Shown piece after piece: positions 33,004 to 42,360 of a stretch of 44,421 nucleotides of DNA. The stretch's first letter is position 1; every line of letters starts with the position of its first letter. A program made the position numbers and the translations under genes. Under the pieces are notes generated by a model that searched no databases, was not told where the DNA came from, and saw nothing but the letters and a program-made list of their open reading frames with translations. This stretch comes from Sulfobacillus benefaciens (lineage in GTDB: Bacteria; Bacillota; Sulfobacillia; Sulfobacillales; Sulfobacillaceae), in assembly GCA_003023695.1 (NCBI GenBank), contig PXYW01000007.1:1-44421 (forward strand), written 5' to 3'.

Positions 33004-35118
33004 TTATTGGGCTTGTTCAGATTCATACCCGCATCCCTCCTTAAGACAGAGGAAACTTTCGCGATGTCCGCGGCGTTTGACAGCCATGGATGAGCCACAT
33101 TGAGGACACACTTTATCCGTGGGTTGATTCCAAGTCACAAAGTCGCATTCGGGAAAACCGCTGCATCCATAAAAAGTGCGTCCCTTGCGGGTTCGGCGGA
33201 TCACTAGAGGCTTCCCGCAACGAGGGCACAATGCAGCAGTTTTTTCCAAAAAAGGTTTGGTGAACTGGCACTCGGGATACCCCGTGCAAGCCAAAAACTT
33301 GCCAAAACGTCCGTATTTGACTTCCATTGGTTTGCCGCACTTATCGCAGACCTCGTCGGTGCTTTCTTTGGGCAGCTCCAATTTCTCCACATCGGCCTCG
33401 GCCCGCGCCAATTCTTCAGCAAATGGCGCATAAAATTGCCCTAACACATCTTGCCATGCCATCTCATTAGACTCCACCCGGTCTAATTGGCTCTCCACTT
33501 CTGCGGTAAACGCGGTATTCACGATTTCCGGGAAGTATTCGCTTAAAAGTTCGACCACAACCCTTCCTAGGGCTGTAGGCAATAAGCGCTTTTGGGACCG
33601 CTCCACATACTGCCTTTGCAACAGTGTTTCAATAATCGGGGCATAAGTCGATGGCCGCCCAATTCCTAGTTCCTCTAACGTTTTGACTAGCGTAGCTTCG
33701 CTAAATCGCGCAGGCGGTTCGGTATAGTGTTCCGAAGCACTTATCTGGGAAACCACCAACTCTGTTCCCTCCGCCACATCCGGCAGGGGATGCAACGACG
33801 AATCCAACTCCTTGTCAGAGTTGCCGTCGTTGTTATCTTGGGCTTCCGAATAGATTTCGGTAAATCCTTTAAACTTGATGACTGCACCGTGCGCCCGAAA
33901 TTGCTCGCCAGGCTCCGCCATTAAGTCAATGGTGGTAGCATCGTACACCAAAGGCGCCATTTGGCTGGCAACAAAGCGTTCCCAAATTAATCGGTACAGA
34001 CGCAATTGATCCCGGTTTAAACTATTCTTGAGTTGATCAGGATGCCGAGTCAACACCGTCGGACGAATCGCCTCATGGGCACCTTGGGACCCTACCGGAT
34101 CCCGGTTTGGTCGGGAAGCCGCCTGATCTTTTAAATAGGCATCGCCATAATGCAACGCAATGTATTGTTTGGCCTCTGACTCAGCTAGGTCGGCTACCCG
34201 CACCGAATCTGTCCGAATATAGGTCACCAACCCTACGGTTCCTTCCCCGGCTACTTCCAATCCTTCATACAGCTGCTGCGCCAAGCTCATCGTGCGTTTT
34301 ACCGAATACCCCAAACGTCTGGCTGCCTCTTGCTGCAATGTGGAGGTGGTAAATGCCGGTGCGGGAAATCGCCGCCGTTCACGGGTCTTCACAGATTTCA
34401 CCACTGCGCGTGAGCCTACCTTGACATGACTCAGGACCATTTCCACATCAGAGGCCGGAAGCCGGCCTTTTTCCCCTAGCGGTCCCACGTATTCCGCATG
34501 TAAAGAGAGGCTGCCTTGTTCGGCTTCAAGGCTGGCAGTAAAATACTGAACCGGCACAAACGCTAAAATTTCATCTTCCCTGTCCACTAATAATTTGAGG
34601 GCAGCGGACTGCACTCTGCCTGCCGATAACCCCGGCCGTATTTTATGCCATAGTAAGGGGGACAACTGATACCCCACAACGCGGTCCAATATTCTCCTTG
34701 CTTGCTGGGCATTAACTTTAGGCATGTATACAGGACGCGCATTGCGAATGGCATGGCTGACCGCGTCCTTGGTAATCTCGTGAAATTCAATGCGGCGGGT
34801 GGCTTCCGGGTGAATGCCCAAGGCTTCCGCCAAGTGCCACGAAATGGCTTCTCCTTCGCGATCCGGGTCAGTAGCCAAGAACACCTTATCAGCCTTTTTG
34901 GCCGCATCTTTCAGCTGCTTCAAAATCGGTCCCTTGCCACGAATGGTAATATACCGTGGTGTAAAGCCATGCTCCACGTCCACCCCAAACTGACTTTTGG
35001 GCAGGTCACGTACATGGCCCATCGATGCTTTGACTTGGTACCGATTCCCTAAAAAGCGACTGATAGTTTTGGCTTTGGCTGGCGACTCCACGATAATTAA
35101 CGGTTTGGCCTTCGGCAA
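33004..35118 (-). CDS. topA: DNA topoisomerase I
   Basis: A 704-aa type IA topoisomerase that relaxes negative supercoils. The Toprim domain (LIIVESPAKAKTISRFLG; DPDREGEAISWH) opens the protein, the active-site Tyr is in VTYIRTDSVR (~300), and three C-terminal zinc ribbons follow (CDKC...C-x5-C, CPRC..., CPQC...). TTG start after GGGGGGTG. The usual neighbours dprA and trmFO are missing here. Confidence 0.95.
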   Translation of the reverse strand: MPKAKPLIIVESPAKAKTISRFLGNRYQVKASMGHVRDLPKSQFGVDVEHGFTPRYITIRGKGPILKQLKDAAKKADKVFLATDPDREGEAISWHLAEALGIHPEATRRIEFHEITKDAVSHAIRNARPVYMPKVNAQQARRILDRVVGYQLSPLLWHKIRPGLSAGRVQSAALKLLVDREDEILAFVPVQYFTASLEAEQGSLSLHAEYVGPLGEKGRLPASDVEMVLSHVKVGSRAVVKSVKTRERRRFPAPAFTTSTLQQEAARRLGYSVKRTMSLAQQLYEGLEVAGEGTVGLVTYIRTDSVRVADLAESEAKQYIALHYGDAYLKDQAASRPNRDPVGSQGAHEAIRPTVLTRHPDQLKNSLNRDQLRLYRLIWERFVASQMAPLVYDATTIDLMAEPGEQFRAHGAVIKFKGFTEIYSEAQDNNDGNSDKELDSSLHPLPDVAEGTELVVSQISASEHYTEPPARFSEATLVKTLEELGIGRPSTYAPIIETLLQRQYVERSQKRLLPTALGRVVVELLSEYFPEIVNTAFTAEVESQLDRVESNEMAWQDVLGQFYAPFAEELARAEADVEKLELPKESTDEVCDKCGKPMEVKYGRFGKFLACTGYPECQFTKPFLEKTAALCPRCGKPLVIRRTRKGRTFYGCSGFPECDFVTWNQPTDKVCPQCGSSMAVKRRGHRESFLCLKEGCGYESEQAQ

Positions 35119-35147
35119 TCCTGCACCCCCCAGCGTGACATTGGTCT

Positions 35148-35156
35148 ATTATAACA
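35148..35156 (-). promoter_or_regulatory. topA: Extended -10 promoter of topA
   Basis: TGTTATAAT on the minus strand: perfect -10 (35153-35148) with TGn extension, 30 bases before the start codon. No good -35. Confidence 0.55.
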
Positions 35157-35192
35157 AATTTCTCCAAGTATCTTGACATTGTTCAGAAGACG

Positions 35193-35816
35193 CTACGCAT
35201 CCCAGTGAAAACTTCGGCGATGACAAGGACTCGGACCTAATTCTCGCAATCGCTTGCGATGCAAAGCGGTCGGATATCCCTTATGTTGGGAGAAGCCATA
35301 TCCAGGATAGTACGCATCCAATGCCTCCATATACCGATCCCGAATAACTTTTGCTACAATAGATGCCGCACCGATGCTCACTGACACCGCGTCCCCATGC
35401 ACGATGGAGTGCACCAGGTAGGGGCCGTCAAGCGCCATCGCGTCGCTAAGCACCACGTGCGGCATTACCTCCATGGCCGCAATGGCGCGTTGCATCGCCA
35501 CTCGCGATGCCTGATATATATTGATTCGATCAATCGTACGTGGTCCCACCATCCCCACCCCAACGGCCACTGCGTTCTGTAAAATTTCAGGATACAGTCT
35601 AGCTCGGGCCAATGCGGTCAACGCTTTGGAATCGCGAATTCCGATCACTGGAAAAGACGGATCCAATATCACCGCCGCGGCCACTACCGGTCCAGCCAGC
35701 GGTCCTCTCCCCACTTCGTCGACCCCAGCTACCAGGCGTCCAGCTGCCCAGTGGGGGGCTTCATAATGGGAAAGCGTTTGCCACCACTTCTCGGGCTCAA
35801 CCCGGCTACGGGCCAT
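35193..35816 (-). CDS. rnhB: Ribonuclease HII
   Basis: A 207-aa RNase HII that cuts RNA in RNA-DNA hybrids and removes misincorporated ribonucleotides. GVDEVGRGPLAGPVV carries the first catalytic Asp-Glu; the next Asp is in VVLSDAMAL, the last in YMEALDAYYPGYG. ATG 35816 overlaps the end of rbgA by 11 bases and has a GGAG 10 nt upstream; an in-frame ATG at 35867 (224 aa) is possible. Order rbgA-rnhB is conserved in Bacillota. Confidence 0.92.
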   Translation of the reverse strand: MARSRVEPEKWWQTLSHYEAPHWAAGRLVAGVDEVGRGPLAGPVVAAAVILDPSFPVIGIRDSKALTALARARLYPEILQNAVAVGVGMVGPRTIDRINIYQASRVAMQRAIAAMEVMPHVVLSDAMALDGPYLVHSIVHGDAVSVSIGAASIVAKVIRDRYMEALDAYYPGYGFSQHKGYPTALHRKRLRELGPSPCHRRSFHWDA

Positions 35817-36573
35817 GAGGGGGCCACTCCAAACTATGCCGTCCAAAGGCGCCATCGCGAACCGCAATTAGCACGGCTTGAGCCGTACGATGCGCATCCA
35901 CTCGGCCTCCTGCCATTAAGTAACCCCGAGACCGTCCCCATGCCTCCCAATCGGCGCTTGCGTCGGCCCCAGGAAACATCCACTGCCAGGCTCGGTCCGC
36001 CATTTCTTCTAATTCCTCGGCCGCCACTGGCACCACGCCTAACAACTTGAGCCGCCAATCCTTAGACTTAGACGGCGTCACGACCCCGGGCAAGTCCAGC
36101 CACTCCCACCCGCCAGGCAGCCGAATCCATTGCGGTCCTCGGGTCACCCCAGGCTTGGCGCCAGTGGCCACCCGGTGTTTTCCCACCATGCGATTAAGCA
36201 AGGTAGACTTGCCCAAGTTCGGCAGTCCTACCACTGCGAGCCGGTAAGGGGGATCTAAGGACTGCTTCAAAACAGCCCGCAATTGTTGCTCTGACTGATG
36301 GGCCGTCGCATTTAACGCCACAGCAATAACGCCCTGGCGTCGGTACCAGTCAAGCCATGACTCTGTAGCCCGAGCGTCGGCCAACTCCATTTTATTCAAC
36401 ACCACCACGCGCTTAGCTCTGCCGACCCATTGATCCATAGGTTGGTGGCGCGTCAATTCCGGTGCTCTGGCATCAACAACCTCTACGAAGGCAGTTAAAT
36501 AGGGGGCCAGTTCCCGGATAACTTTTTGCGTGGCGATCATATGCCCTGGATACCACGACTTGCTCTTTGTCAT
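35806..36573 (-). CDS. rbgA: Ribosome biogenesis GTPase RbgA (YlqF)
   Basis: A 255-aa circularly permuted GTPase that helps complete the 50S subunit. The permuted order is visible: NKMELAD (G4) comes first, then GLPNLGKSTLLN (G1), then DLPGVV (G3). The opening WYPGHM is the family hallmark. It follows lepB by 4 bases and overlaps rnhB. Confidence 0.93.
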   Translation of the reverse strand: MTKSKSWYPGHMIATQKVIRELAPYLTAFVEVVDARAPELTRHQPMDQWVGRAKRVVVLNKMELADARATESWLDWYRRQGVIAVALNATAHQSEQQLRAVLKQSLDPPYRLAVVGLPNLGKSTLLNRMVGKHRVATGAKPGVTRGPQWIRLPGGWEWLDLPGVVTPSKSKDWRLKLLGVVPVAAEELEEMADRAWQWMFPGADASADWEAWGRSRGYLMAGGRVDAHRTAQAVLIAVRDGAFGRHSLEWPPHGP

Positions 36574-36577
36574 AGCC

Positions 36578-37090
36578 CTAGTTTAACCAATGTAATTCAG
36601 ATAAGGGCCACCACACTAAAAACGCCTGCCCTTTCAGATTTTTCATCGGGAGAAAACCAAAGTATCGACTGTCAAAACTTTTGGGCCTGTTATCCCCTTC
36701 CACCCATAAATCTCCCGGCGGTACCTTGATCGGGGCCACATTCATCGATTGGCGATATTTTAAAAACGGCTCGTGATAACGCTTTCCATTAATATACACC
36801 ACATTGTTTTTCACACTGATGACGTCCCCAGGAACCCCAATCACCCGTTTGATCCAATCCTGGGATTTGATTACCGGAGACTTGAACACCACGATCTGAC
36901 CTGTTTTGGGTGTTTCGAAATCATAGATTAACTTATTCACTAAAACCCGCTCATTATTTTTCAGCGTCGGTAACATCGAGGTGCCCTGAACTTGAAATGA
37001 TTCAAAGACAAAAGTGCGAATTAAAAATGCCAGCACAAAGGCCAAGACCACCGTCTCAATAATTTCCCGCCAGCCACTTCTTTGCGACAC
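36578..37090 (-). CDS. lepB: Signal peptidase I
   Basis: A 170-aa membrane protease that cleaves signal peptides. One N-terminal helix (IIETVVLAFVLAFLIRTFV) is followed by the catalytic Ser in GTSMLPTL, the Lys in DWIKRVIGVPGD and the box GDNRPKSFDSR. I favour GTG 37090, 5 nt after a run of G; ATG 37120 in the same frame adds ten residues and has no clear site. Position between rplS and rbgA matches Bacillota. Confidence 0.92.
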   Translation of the reverse strand: MSQRSGWREIIETVVLAFVLAFLIRTFVFESFQVQGTSMLPTLKNNERVLVNKLIYDFETPKTGQIVVFKSPVIKSQDWIKRVIGVPGDVISVKNNVVYINGKRYHEPFLKYRQSMNVAPIKVPPGDLWVEGDNRPKSFDSRYFGFLPMKNLKGQAFLVWWPLSELHWLN

Positions 37091-37155
37091 CGAACCCCCC
37101 CTTGCGCAGGGCGAAGGCACCCTCTACCCGAGAGTACCCTCGCTTTCTCAGTTAC

Positions 37156-37497
37156 TTACCGACGTTCCTTAATCCGCGCAGCTTTACCCCGCAACTTTCT
37201 TAAATAATAGAGTTTGGCGCGGCGCACCTTGCCTCTACGCACCACCTGAATAGATTCAAGACGCGGCGAGTGCAAAAGAAAAATCCTCTCTACGCCCACG
37301 CCGTAACTTACGCGGCGCACCGTGATGGTCTTAGACAACCCGGTGCCCTTTATCGCAATCACAACCCCCTCATACATCTGAGTTCGTTCGCGATTGCCTT
37401 CACGGATTTTGACGGCTACCCGTACGGTATCGCCTGGTCGAAATGCAGGAATATCGTGGCGCATCTGGTCTTCCTCTAAAAGTTTAATGTAATCCAC
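37156..37497 (-). CDS. rplS: 50S ribosomal protein L19
   Basis: A 113-aa ribosomal protein of normal length. [43 protein letters not shown] and [12 protein letters not shown] are the L19 blocks. AGGAGG lies upstream. It follows trmD by 19 bases in the conserved rpsP-rimM-trmD-rplS order. Confidence 0.96.
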   Translation of the reverse strand: MDYIKLLEEDQMRHDIPAFRPGDTVRVAVKIREGNRERTQMYEGVVIAIKGTGLSKTITVRRVSYGVGVERIFLLHSPRLESIQVVRRGKVRRAKLYYLRKLRGKAARIKERR

Positions 37498-37516
37498 TGG
37501 TGTCGCCTCCTTTCTT

Positions 37517-38221
37517 TTAAAAATTCATGTCATTGCCTTCCAATAAATCCGGTCGACGGGATCGCGTCACCTCAAGGCGCAACTTCCGCTGATAACCCGC
37601 TATCTTAGCATGGTTGCCCGAAACCAGCACCTCGGGGACTTCCAAGTTTCGATACCTGTGGGGGCGAGTATACTGCGGACCTTCCAACAAGCCATCAAGT
37701 CCCGTACTAAATGAATCCTCCAAGGCGCCGCCACGGGCTCCTAAAACCCCTGGCAACAGGCGCACCACCGCGTCGACCATTATCATAACAGGCAACTCGC
37801 CGCCTGTCACAACGAAGTCCCCCACCGACACTTCTTCCCCATGCAACAGATCAATCGCCCGTTGGTCTATCCCTTCATAATGGCCGGCAACGAATATCAA
37901 GTGATCACAATGCGACCATTCCTCAGCCATTGCTTGGCTGAATCGGACACCCTGTGCAGAGGTGACCACCACTTTGGCGGGAGCGGCATGATGCATCATG
38001 GCCCACTCGACTGCGGGTACCACCACATCAGGGCGCAACACCATGCCGATACCACCCCCAAAAGGATAGTCATCGGTGATGCGATGGGGTCCCACTCCGA
38101 ACTCACGCAAGGGCACCACACGCAACTCCACTAAAGCCTTGTCTTGCGCCCTTTTGATAATACTCGTCTCAAACACTCCAGCCATCATCTCAGGAAACAA
38201 GGTAACCACCTGGATGACCAT
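37517..38221 (-). CDS. trmD: tRNA (guanine-N1)-methyltransferase
   Basis: A 234-aa SPOUT enzyme that methylates G37 of tRNAs using [23 protein letters not shown] opens it; [12 protein letters not shown] and the knot region with [11 protein letters not shown] and EGPQYTRP bind SAM and tRNA. Its ATG overlaps the rimM stop as TAATG. Confidence 0.95.
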   Translation of the reverse strand: MVIQVVTLFPEMMAGVFETSIIKRAQDKALVELRVVPLREFGVGPHRITDDYPFGGGIGMVLRPDVVVPAVEWAMMHHAAPAKVVVTSAQGVRFSQAMAEEWSHCDHLIFVAGHYEGIDQRAIDLLHGEEVSVGDFVVTGGELPVMIMVDAVVRLLPGVLGARGGALEDSFSTGLDGLLEGPQYTRPHRYRNLEVPEVLVSGNHAKIAGYQRKLRLEVTRSRRPDLLEGNDMNF

Positions 38222-38760
38222 TAGGTTGCATCCTCCAGCCCTTCAGGCAGGACAACCCGCATGACTTTTGCCTCTACGTCAACGTCCCGGACTACAGCCC
38301 GCAACGCCGGAATTAGCAACGGTTTGGCACTGGGACGGTCGACTTCGAACAAGTCATGATGCTGTCCCGACCGAATTACATGCTGCAGCGTTCCCAAAAC
38401 CCTTCCGGTATCACATTCTTCAACCTGCATCCCTAACAGTTGATGCCAATAGTATTCCCCTTCTGGCAATGGCGGAAGCTCTTCGACGGGGACCCATAAG
38501 GTTTTCCCGCGCATCAGCAATCCTTGTTCTCGCGTGCGTACTGACGCCAGCCGCATCAACACCACATTGTTATGCGTTTTCGCTTCCACGACCGCCACGG
38601 GTTGCGTATCTGAAGACACCCACACCGACTTACGATGTACCAATCGATCGACAAAGTCGGTTGTCGGGTACACTTTCATGGTGCCATCAATGCCATGCAC
38701 TCCGACAATCTCTCCCACCATAACAAACCCTTCATGGTCCTGGGGACGGTGGCTACTCAT
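38221..38760 (-). CDS. rimM: 16S rRNA processing protein RimM
   Basis: A 179-aa two-domain 30S assembly factor: the N-terminal beta-barrel ([21 protein letters not shown]) and a C-terminal PRC barrel ([13 protein letters not shown]... [21 protein letters not shown]). The start overlaps the rpsP end by 8 bases. The KH-domain gene (khpA/ylqC) that usually lies between rpsP and rimM is absent. Confidence 0.94.
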   Translation of the reverse strand: MSSHRPQDHEGFVMVGEIVGVHGIDGTMKVYPTTDFVDRLVHRKSVWVSSDTQPVAVVEAKTHNNVVLMRLASVRTREQGLLMRGKTLWVPVEELPPLPEGEYYWHQLLGMQVEECDTGRVLGTLQHVIRSGQHHDLFEVDRPSAKPLLIPALRAVVRDVDVEAKVMRVVLPEGLEDAT

Positions 38761-39034
38761 GGGACTTAGCCGTCTGCTTCATTTCGTGGACTTTCTTGAG
38801 CACACCAGTTTGTCGCAGTAATGATCGGGCAGTGTCTGTAGGTTGGGCCCCATTTTGGATCCATTTCACCGCCTTGTCCTCGTCAATCTTCACAATGGCC
38901 GGATCTTTGGTAGGATCGTAATACCCGATTTCTTCAATAAAGCGTCCATCGCGGGGGGCGCGGGCATCCGCAACCACAACCCTGTAGAACGGTCGTTTCT
39001 TGGCGCCCATTCGACGCAACCGAATTTTCACCAT
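38753..39034 (-). CDS. rpsP: 30S ribosomal protein S16
   Basis: A 93-aa ribosomal protein beginning [20 protein letters not shown], the exact family start. Other blocks are [13 protein letters not shown] and [15 protein letters not shown] 39034 follows AAAGGAGG by 10 nt; the open frame extends upstream into ffh but that part is not protein. Confidence 0.97.
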   Translation of the reverse strand: MVKIRLRRMGAKKRPFYRVVVADARAPRDGRFIEEIGYYDPTKDPAIVKIDEDKAVKWIQNGAQPTDTARSLLRQTGVLKKVHEMKQTAKSHE

Positions 39035-39062
39035 ATCGTGTGGACCTCCTTTCCTCAATGTT

Positions 39063-40397
39063 TTAACGGAGTGGCGGGAAGGGCATCTTTGACAATTTAC
39101 GTTTCCCACCGGGGCCCTTAAACTGATGCATCATTTTTCGCATCTCTTGAAATTGTTTTAATAACCGATTGACCTCTTGAACCGAGGTCCCGCTGCCCTT
39201 AGCAATCCGCCGCCTGCGACTGCCGTCGATGATATCGGGGCGAAGTCGCTCTTTAGCCGTCATCGAATTGAGAATCGCTTCGACGTGTACCAAACTGGAA
39301 TCGTCGACCTGACTTTTTAGTTTGTTGAGCTGTCCCATACCCGGCAACATTTCCATCACTTTGGACAACGGTCCCAGTTTTTTTACTTGGTGCAGCATAT
39401 TGCGAAAATCCTCCAAGTTAAAGGAGTTGCTGGTCATGCGTTCGGCCAAGCGCTCGGTGTCGTCTTTATCTAGGGCTTGTTCTGCCTTTTCGATCAGGGT
39501 AAGGACATCACCCATTCCCAAAATACGTGACGCCATGCGATCGGGCTGGAATATTTCCAAAGCATCGACCTTTTCACCCATCGCTACAAGTTTTATGGGC
39601 AATTGGGTCACAGCCCGAATGGACAATGCGGCACCACCGCGGGTATCCCCATCAAGCTTGGTTAAAATCACCCCGGTTAATGGCAACAGTTCTTTGAATG
39701 TTGACGCCACCCGAACCGCATCCTGACCAGTCATCGCATCCACTACCAGCAATGTCTCGTGGGCCGGCACCTTACCCTGCATTTTCTGCAGTTCCGCCAT
39801 CAATTGCTCATCCACGTGGAGTCGTCCAGCGGTGTCCACAATAACCACGTCACGGGCCAACTGCCGACTCTTTTGCAATCCCAACTGGGCCAGTGCAACC
39901 GGGTCCAATCCATCCTGATGCACCACCGGGATGTTGATTTGTGCCCCTAAGGCCACCAATTGGTCCACGGCGGCTGGACGGTAGATATCAGCCGCTACCA
40001 AAAGAGGCTGTTTTCCTTGATGATGCAACATTAAAGCCAGCTTGGCAGCTGAGGTAGTTTTGCCGGAGCCTTGCAGTCCCACCAGATAAATCACGGTAGG
40101 GGGATTCGAGGACATTTTGACACGTTCCACTGCTGTCCCCATTAGAGCAATCAAGTGGTCCCGGACGACCCGAATTACCCCCTGGTCTGGAGTCAGGCTT
40201 TCCAAAATATCTTGGCCCACCGCATCACGTTCTACGGTAGCCAAAAAGTCTTTAACCACTTTGAAGTTAACGTCTGCTTCCAACAGCGCCAACCGCACAT
40301 CCCGCAGCGCCTCTTTAACATCTGCCTCTGTGAGTCGTCCCTTGTTGCGAAGCCGTTTGAACGTCGACTGCAACTTTTCGGTCAAATTCTCAAACAT
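39063..40397 (-). CDS. ffh: Signal recognition particle protein Ffh (SRP54)
   Basis: A 444-aa GTPase that binds signal peptides and SRP RNA and docks on FtsY. The N domain is ~1-85; the G domain has [15 protein letters not shown] (G1), [13 protein letters not shown] (G3) and [10 protein letters not shown] (G4); the M domain (~300-444) ends with the RNA-binding [16 protein letters not shown]. Starts inside the end of ylxM (8-base overlap). Confidence 0.96.
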   Translation of the reverse strand: MFENLTEKLQSTFKRLRNKGRLTEADVKEALRDVRLALLEADVNFKVVKDFLATVERDAVGQDILESLTPDQGVIRVVRDHLIALMGTAVERVKMSSNPPTVIYLVGLQGSGKTTSAAKLALMLHHQGKQPLLVAADIYRPAAVDQLVALGAQINIPVVHQDGLDPVALAQLGLQKSRQLARDVVIVDTAGRLHVDEQLMAELQKMQGKVPAHETLLVVDAMTGQDAVRVASTFKELLPLTGVILTKLDGDTRGGAALSIRAVTQLPIKLVAMGEKVDALEIFQPDRMASRILGMGDVLTLIEKAEQALDKDDTERLAERMTSNSFNLEDFRNMLHQVKKLGPLSKVMEMLPGMGQLNKLKSQVDDSSLVHVEAILNSMTAKERLRPDIIDGSRRRRIAKGSGTSVQEVNRLLKQFQEMRKMMHQFKGPGGKRKLSKMPFPPLR

Positions 40398-40746
40398 CGG
40401 AGAGCCCCTCCTCCAGTGCCAAACCGCGGGCCAATGCCATCGCTTCGCGGACTTGCGGATTTCCTGGCAACTGGCCCAGTACCTGCATCAACCGTGACAA
40501 CCTGGATTGCCGTTGGCGCATAGCAGCCACAAGACCCAATTTTCGCTCATAGTCGCGAAGGAGATTGGCGGTCCGCTCCAGCACATCTTGCACCGCTGCC
40601 CGGCTCACGCCTTGTACAGCGCTGATTTCCGCAAGAGACCAATCTTCCTGAAAATGCAACTGCCAAATGTGGCTTTGGTGGTCCGTTAAAAGAGGTCCAT
40701 AGAAATCGAACCACAAATTGGCTTCGGTAACGTCCACGTTATTCAC
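40390..40746 (-). CDS. ylxM: YlxM-type SRP-associated helix-turn-helix protein
   Basis: A 118-aa sigma-70 region-4-like HTH protein (WSLAEISAVQGVSRAAVQDVLERT) encoded before ffh in Bacillota and thought to modulate SRP. GTG start after GGAGG at 9 nt. It is separated from ftsY by the glycosyltransferase gene, whereas ftsY-ylxM-ffh are usually contiguous. Confidence 0.9.
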   Translation of the reverse strand: MNNVDVTEANLWFDFYGPLLTDHQSHIWQLHFQEDWSLAEISAVQGVSRAAVQDVLERTANLLRDYERKLGLVAAMRQRQSRLSRLMQVLGQLPGNPQVREAMALARGLALEEGLSDV

Positions 40747-40798
40747 AGGGCAAGGCCTCCGGTGTCAAGCACTGCTCCTTAACAGAACAACAAACCAC

Positions 40799-40827
40799 AT
40801 ACTAAAGAAAAAAAGTACTGGTGTCAA
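40799..40827 (-). promoter_or_regulatory. SigA-type promoter of the ylxM-ffh-rpsP operon
   Basis: TTGACA (40827-40822), 17-bp spacer, TAGTAT (40804-40799). It begins directly after the terminator of the glycosyltransferase gene. Confidence 0.7.
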
Positions 40828-40828
40828 G

Positions 40829-40859
40829 CAAAACCGGACAAGGCGTATTCCTTGTCCGG
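40829..40859 (-). terminator. Intrinsic terminator of the glycosyltransferase gene
   Basis: CCGGACAAGG pairs perfectly with CCTTGTCCGG (40834-40843/40850-40859), and on the minus strand TTTTGCTT follows. It ends the riboswitch-controlled unit 27 bases after the gene's stop. Confidence 0.88.
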
Positions 40860-40885
40860 CTAGCTAACAAGATCCCCACATAGGC

Positions 40886-42106
40886 CTATCCTGCGTCTAC
40901 GCTGGGAGAGTTACCTTGGCACACCTCTTCATACACTTGAGCCAATTCAGACGCCATCGCGTCTCCGCCATGACTTTGATGAATCACGGTTTGACCGGCC
41001 AATCCCATCTTGTGCGCTAAATTCGCATCATCCCAAAGTACCCGGGCATAATGCCACAGTGTAGCGACACTATTGTCCTCACATACAAATCCGTTCACTC
41101 CCGGATCAATCCAATCGGCAACCCCGGGCACATTGCTACCAACCACCGGGGTACCTGATGCCAACGCCTCCAACACCGCCATCCCCAATGTGGGTCCCTG
41201 ATTTGGGGCGATGACCGCTTGGGCGGTGGCAAAATACATGGCGACGGCTCGATGGGGCATAGGCCCTAAAAACCGGACATGATGTCCCAAAGCTTCAGCT
41301 AGTTCGGCCAAGCGCGGATCTTGCGGATGGCCTTGTACTACTGCGCCCCGATCGCCTCCAATGAGAAGGAGGACTAAGTCTTCCGGCAGCGTTTGGGTGG
41401 TCATATACTCAAGCACGTCATGAATACCCCGGCCCACATCTAAATGGCCAACGTAAAGCAACGGGCGACGGGATAAACCTAAACCTTTTAGAACCGGTCC
41501 TGGGTCGCGGCTGAAAAAGCTGGTAACATCCACACCAGGCGCTACCACATAAATGGGTACGTTGGGTGCGTAACGATGCACCAAATCGGTTTCCTTAAGA
41601 TAAGGCACCACGATAGCATCTGCGTTGGCAATCAGCTTTTGCTCATGTTCTCTCCGTGTCTCGGAGTATTCCCCGTAGGGTCGTTTAACCCACTCCGCCA
41701 TTTTGTATGGAGAGTGCACCCAAGGTATTCCCAAATGGCGGGCAATCCGTTCCCCAATCAGCCCGGATACCCAAAAATGGCTGTGCACCAATTGGTACCG
41801 ACGATGGTTACCCTCGATCCAGGTCATTGCGTCATGAAACAATTGCTCCTGCAACTGCAGCCATTGGGGGTCAGACAGAGACGCCGCCACCCGAGAGGTC
41901 CGGATGACTTGGCCCTTTTGACCCAGACTGGCATGATGCGGCAGCATAGGGTGTTGAGCAACGGTCAACACATCGACCCCAAACCCCTGATGTTGCAATC
42001 CTAGACTGGCTTCTCGAACCACTATTTGCTGTCCGCCCAATTCGCCCCCATCAAGAGGATTTAGGGGGTCGGCGGTCAACGATATCTGCAATACGCGGCG
42101 TGGCAA
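40886..42106 (-). CDS. GT4-like glycosyltransferase under c-di-AMP riboswitch control
   Basis: A 406-aa GT-B fold enzyme. The N-terminal domain (VLQISLTADPLNPLDGGELGGQQ, HSHFWVSGLIG) resembles the sucrose-phosphate-synthase/MshA type; the C-terminal domain has APGVDVTSFF, YVGHLDVGRGI and LEALASGTPVVGSNVPG. Two usual GT4 features are altered: the first Glu of the Ex7E motif is Pro, and GRL..KG reads GHL..RG. The start is TTG 42106, 7 nt after GGGAGGTG; ATG 42139 lies upstream of that site. It stands alone between a riboswitch and its own terminator, inserted in the ftsY-ylxM-ffh cluster. Product unknown: an osmolyte glucoside or a wall sugar would fit c-di-AMP control. Confidence 0.78.
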   Translation of the reverse strand: MPRRVLQISLTADPLNPLDGGELGGQQIVVREASLGLQHQGFGVDVLTVAQHPMLPHHASLGQKGQVIRTSRVAASLSDPQWLQLQEQLFHDAMTWIEGNHRRYQLVHSHFWVSGLIGERIARHLGIPWVHSPYKMAEWVKRPYGEYSETRREHEQKLIANADAIVVPYLKETDLVHRYAPNVPIYVVAPGVDVTSFFSRDPGPVLKGLGLSRRPLLYVGHLDVGRGIHDVLEYMTTQTLPEDLVLLLIGGDRGAVVQGHPQDPRLAELAEALGHHVRFLGPMPHRAVAMYFATAQAVIAPNQGPTLGMAVLEALASGTPVVGSNVPGVADWIDPGVNGFVCEDNSVATLWHYARVLWDDANLAHKMGLAGQTVIHQSHGGDAMASELAQVYEEVCQGNSPSVDAG

Positions 42107-42139
42107 TTTAAAACACCTCCCAGAATGAGACGAGCCCAC

Positions 42140-42170
42140 AAAAAAAGCCCGACATGTTCCCGGGGGATAG
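42140..42170 (-). terminator. Riboswitch expression-platform terminator
   Basis: CCCG (42164-42161) pairs with CGGG (42151-42148), followed on the minus strand by GC and seven T (42146-42140). The stem drawn is short and may extend by alternative pairing with upstream bases. Its place between aptamer and gene indicates control by termination. Confidence 0.65.
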
Positions 42171-42192
42171 GAAGGCGCGAAATCCCGATAAA

Positions 42193-42320
42193 CCTTGAGC
42201 CCCCAACGCCTACGAGGTTAGCTGACGGGTTGGGACCGTGGACCTGCCCCTTGCAAGCGCAATTCACCCCACACAACTGGGTCCCCCGTTTCTGCCAGGC
42301 AGAATTCGGCGTATTCAAGG
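42193..42320 (-). ncRNA. c-di-AMP riboswitch (ydaO/yuaA class)
   Basis: The minus strand carries the class consensus in order: CGGGGGACCCA, GGGGTGAAT, and CCGTCAGCTAACCTCGTAGG. The closing stem is CCTTGA (42320-42315) with TCAAGG (42198-42193), and ACGCC/GGCGT pairs inside it. Family knowledge: it binds cyclic di-AMP and usually turns off wall, potassium or osmolyte genes. Confidence 0.93.
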
Positions 42321-42330
42321 TAATGTCTAT

Positions 42331-42359
42331 ACTATACCCATTTTTTAGGAAAGGGTCAA
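42331..42359 (-). promoter_or_regulatory. Strong SigA-type promoter of the riboswitch transcript
   Basis: TTGACC (42359-42354), 17-bp spacer, TATAGT (42336-42331). It begins 2 bases after the ftsY stop and places the start of RNA just before the aptamer. Confidence 0.8.
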
Positions 42360-42360
42360 A

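Noticed and set aside
40761..40830. Direct repeat GGTGTCAAGCA at 40761-40771 and 40820-40830
   Set aside because: Both copies hold TTGACA on the minus strand, but only the right one has a fitting -10; the other overlaps the ylxM ribosome site. Probably chance.
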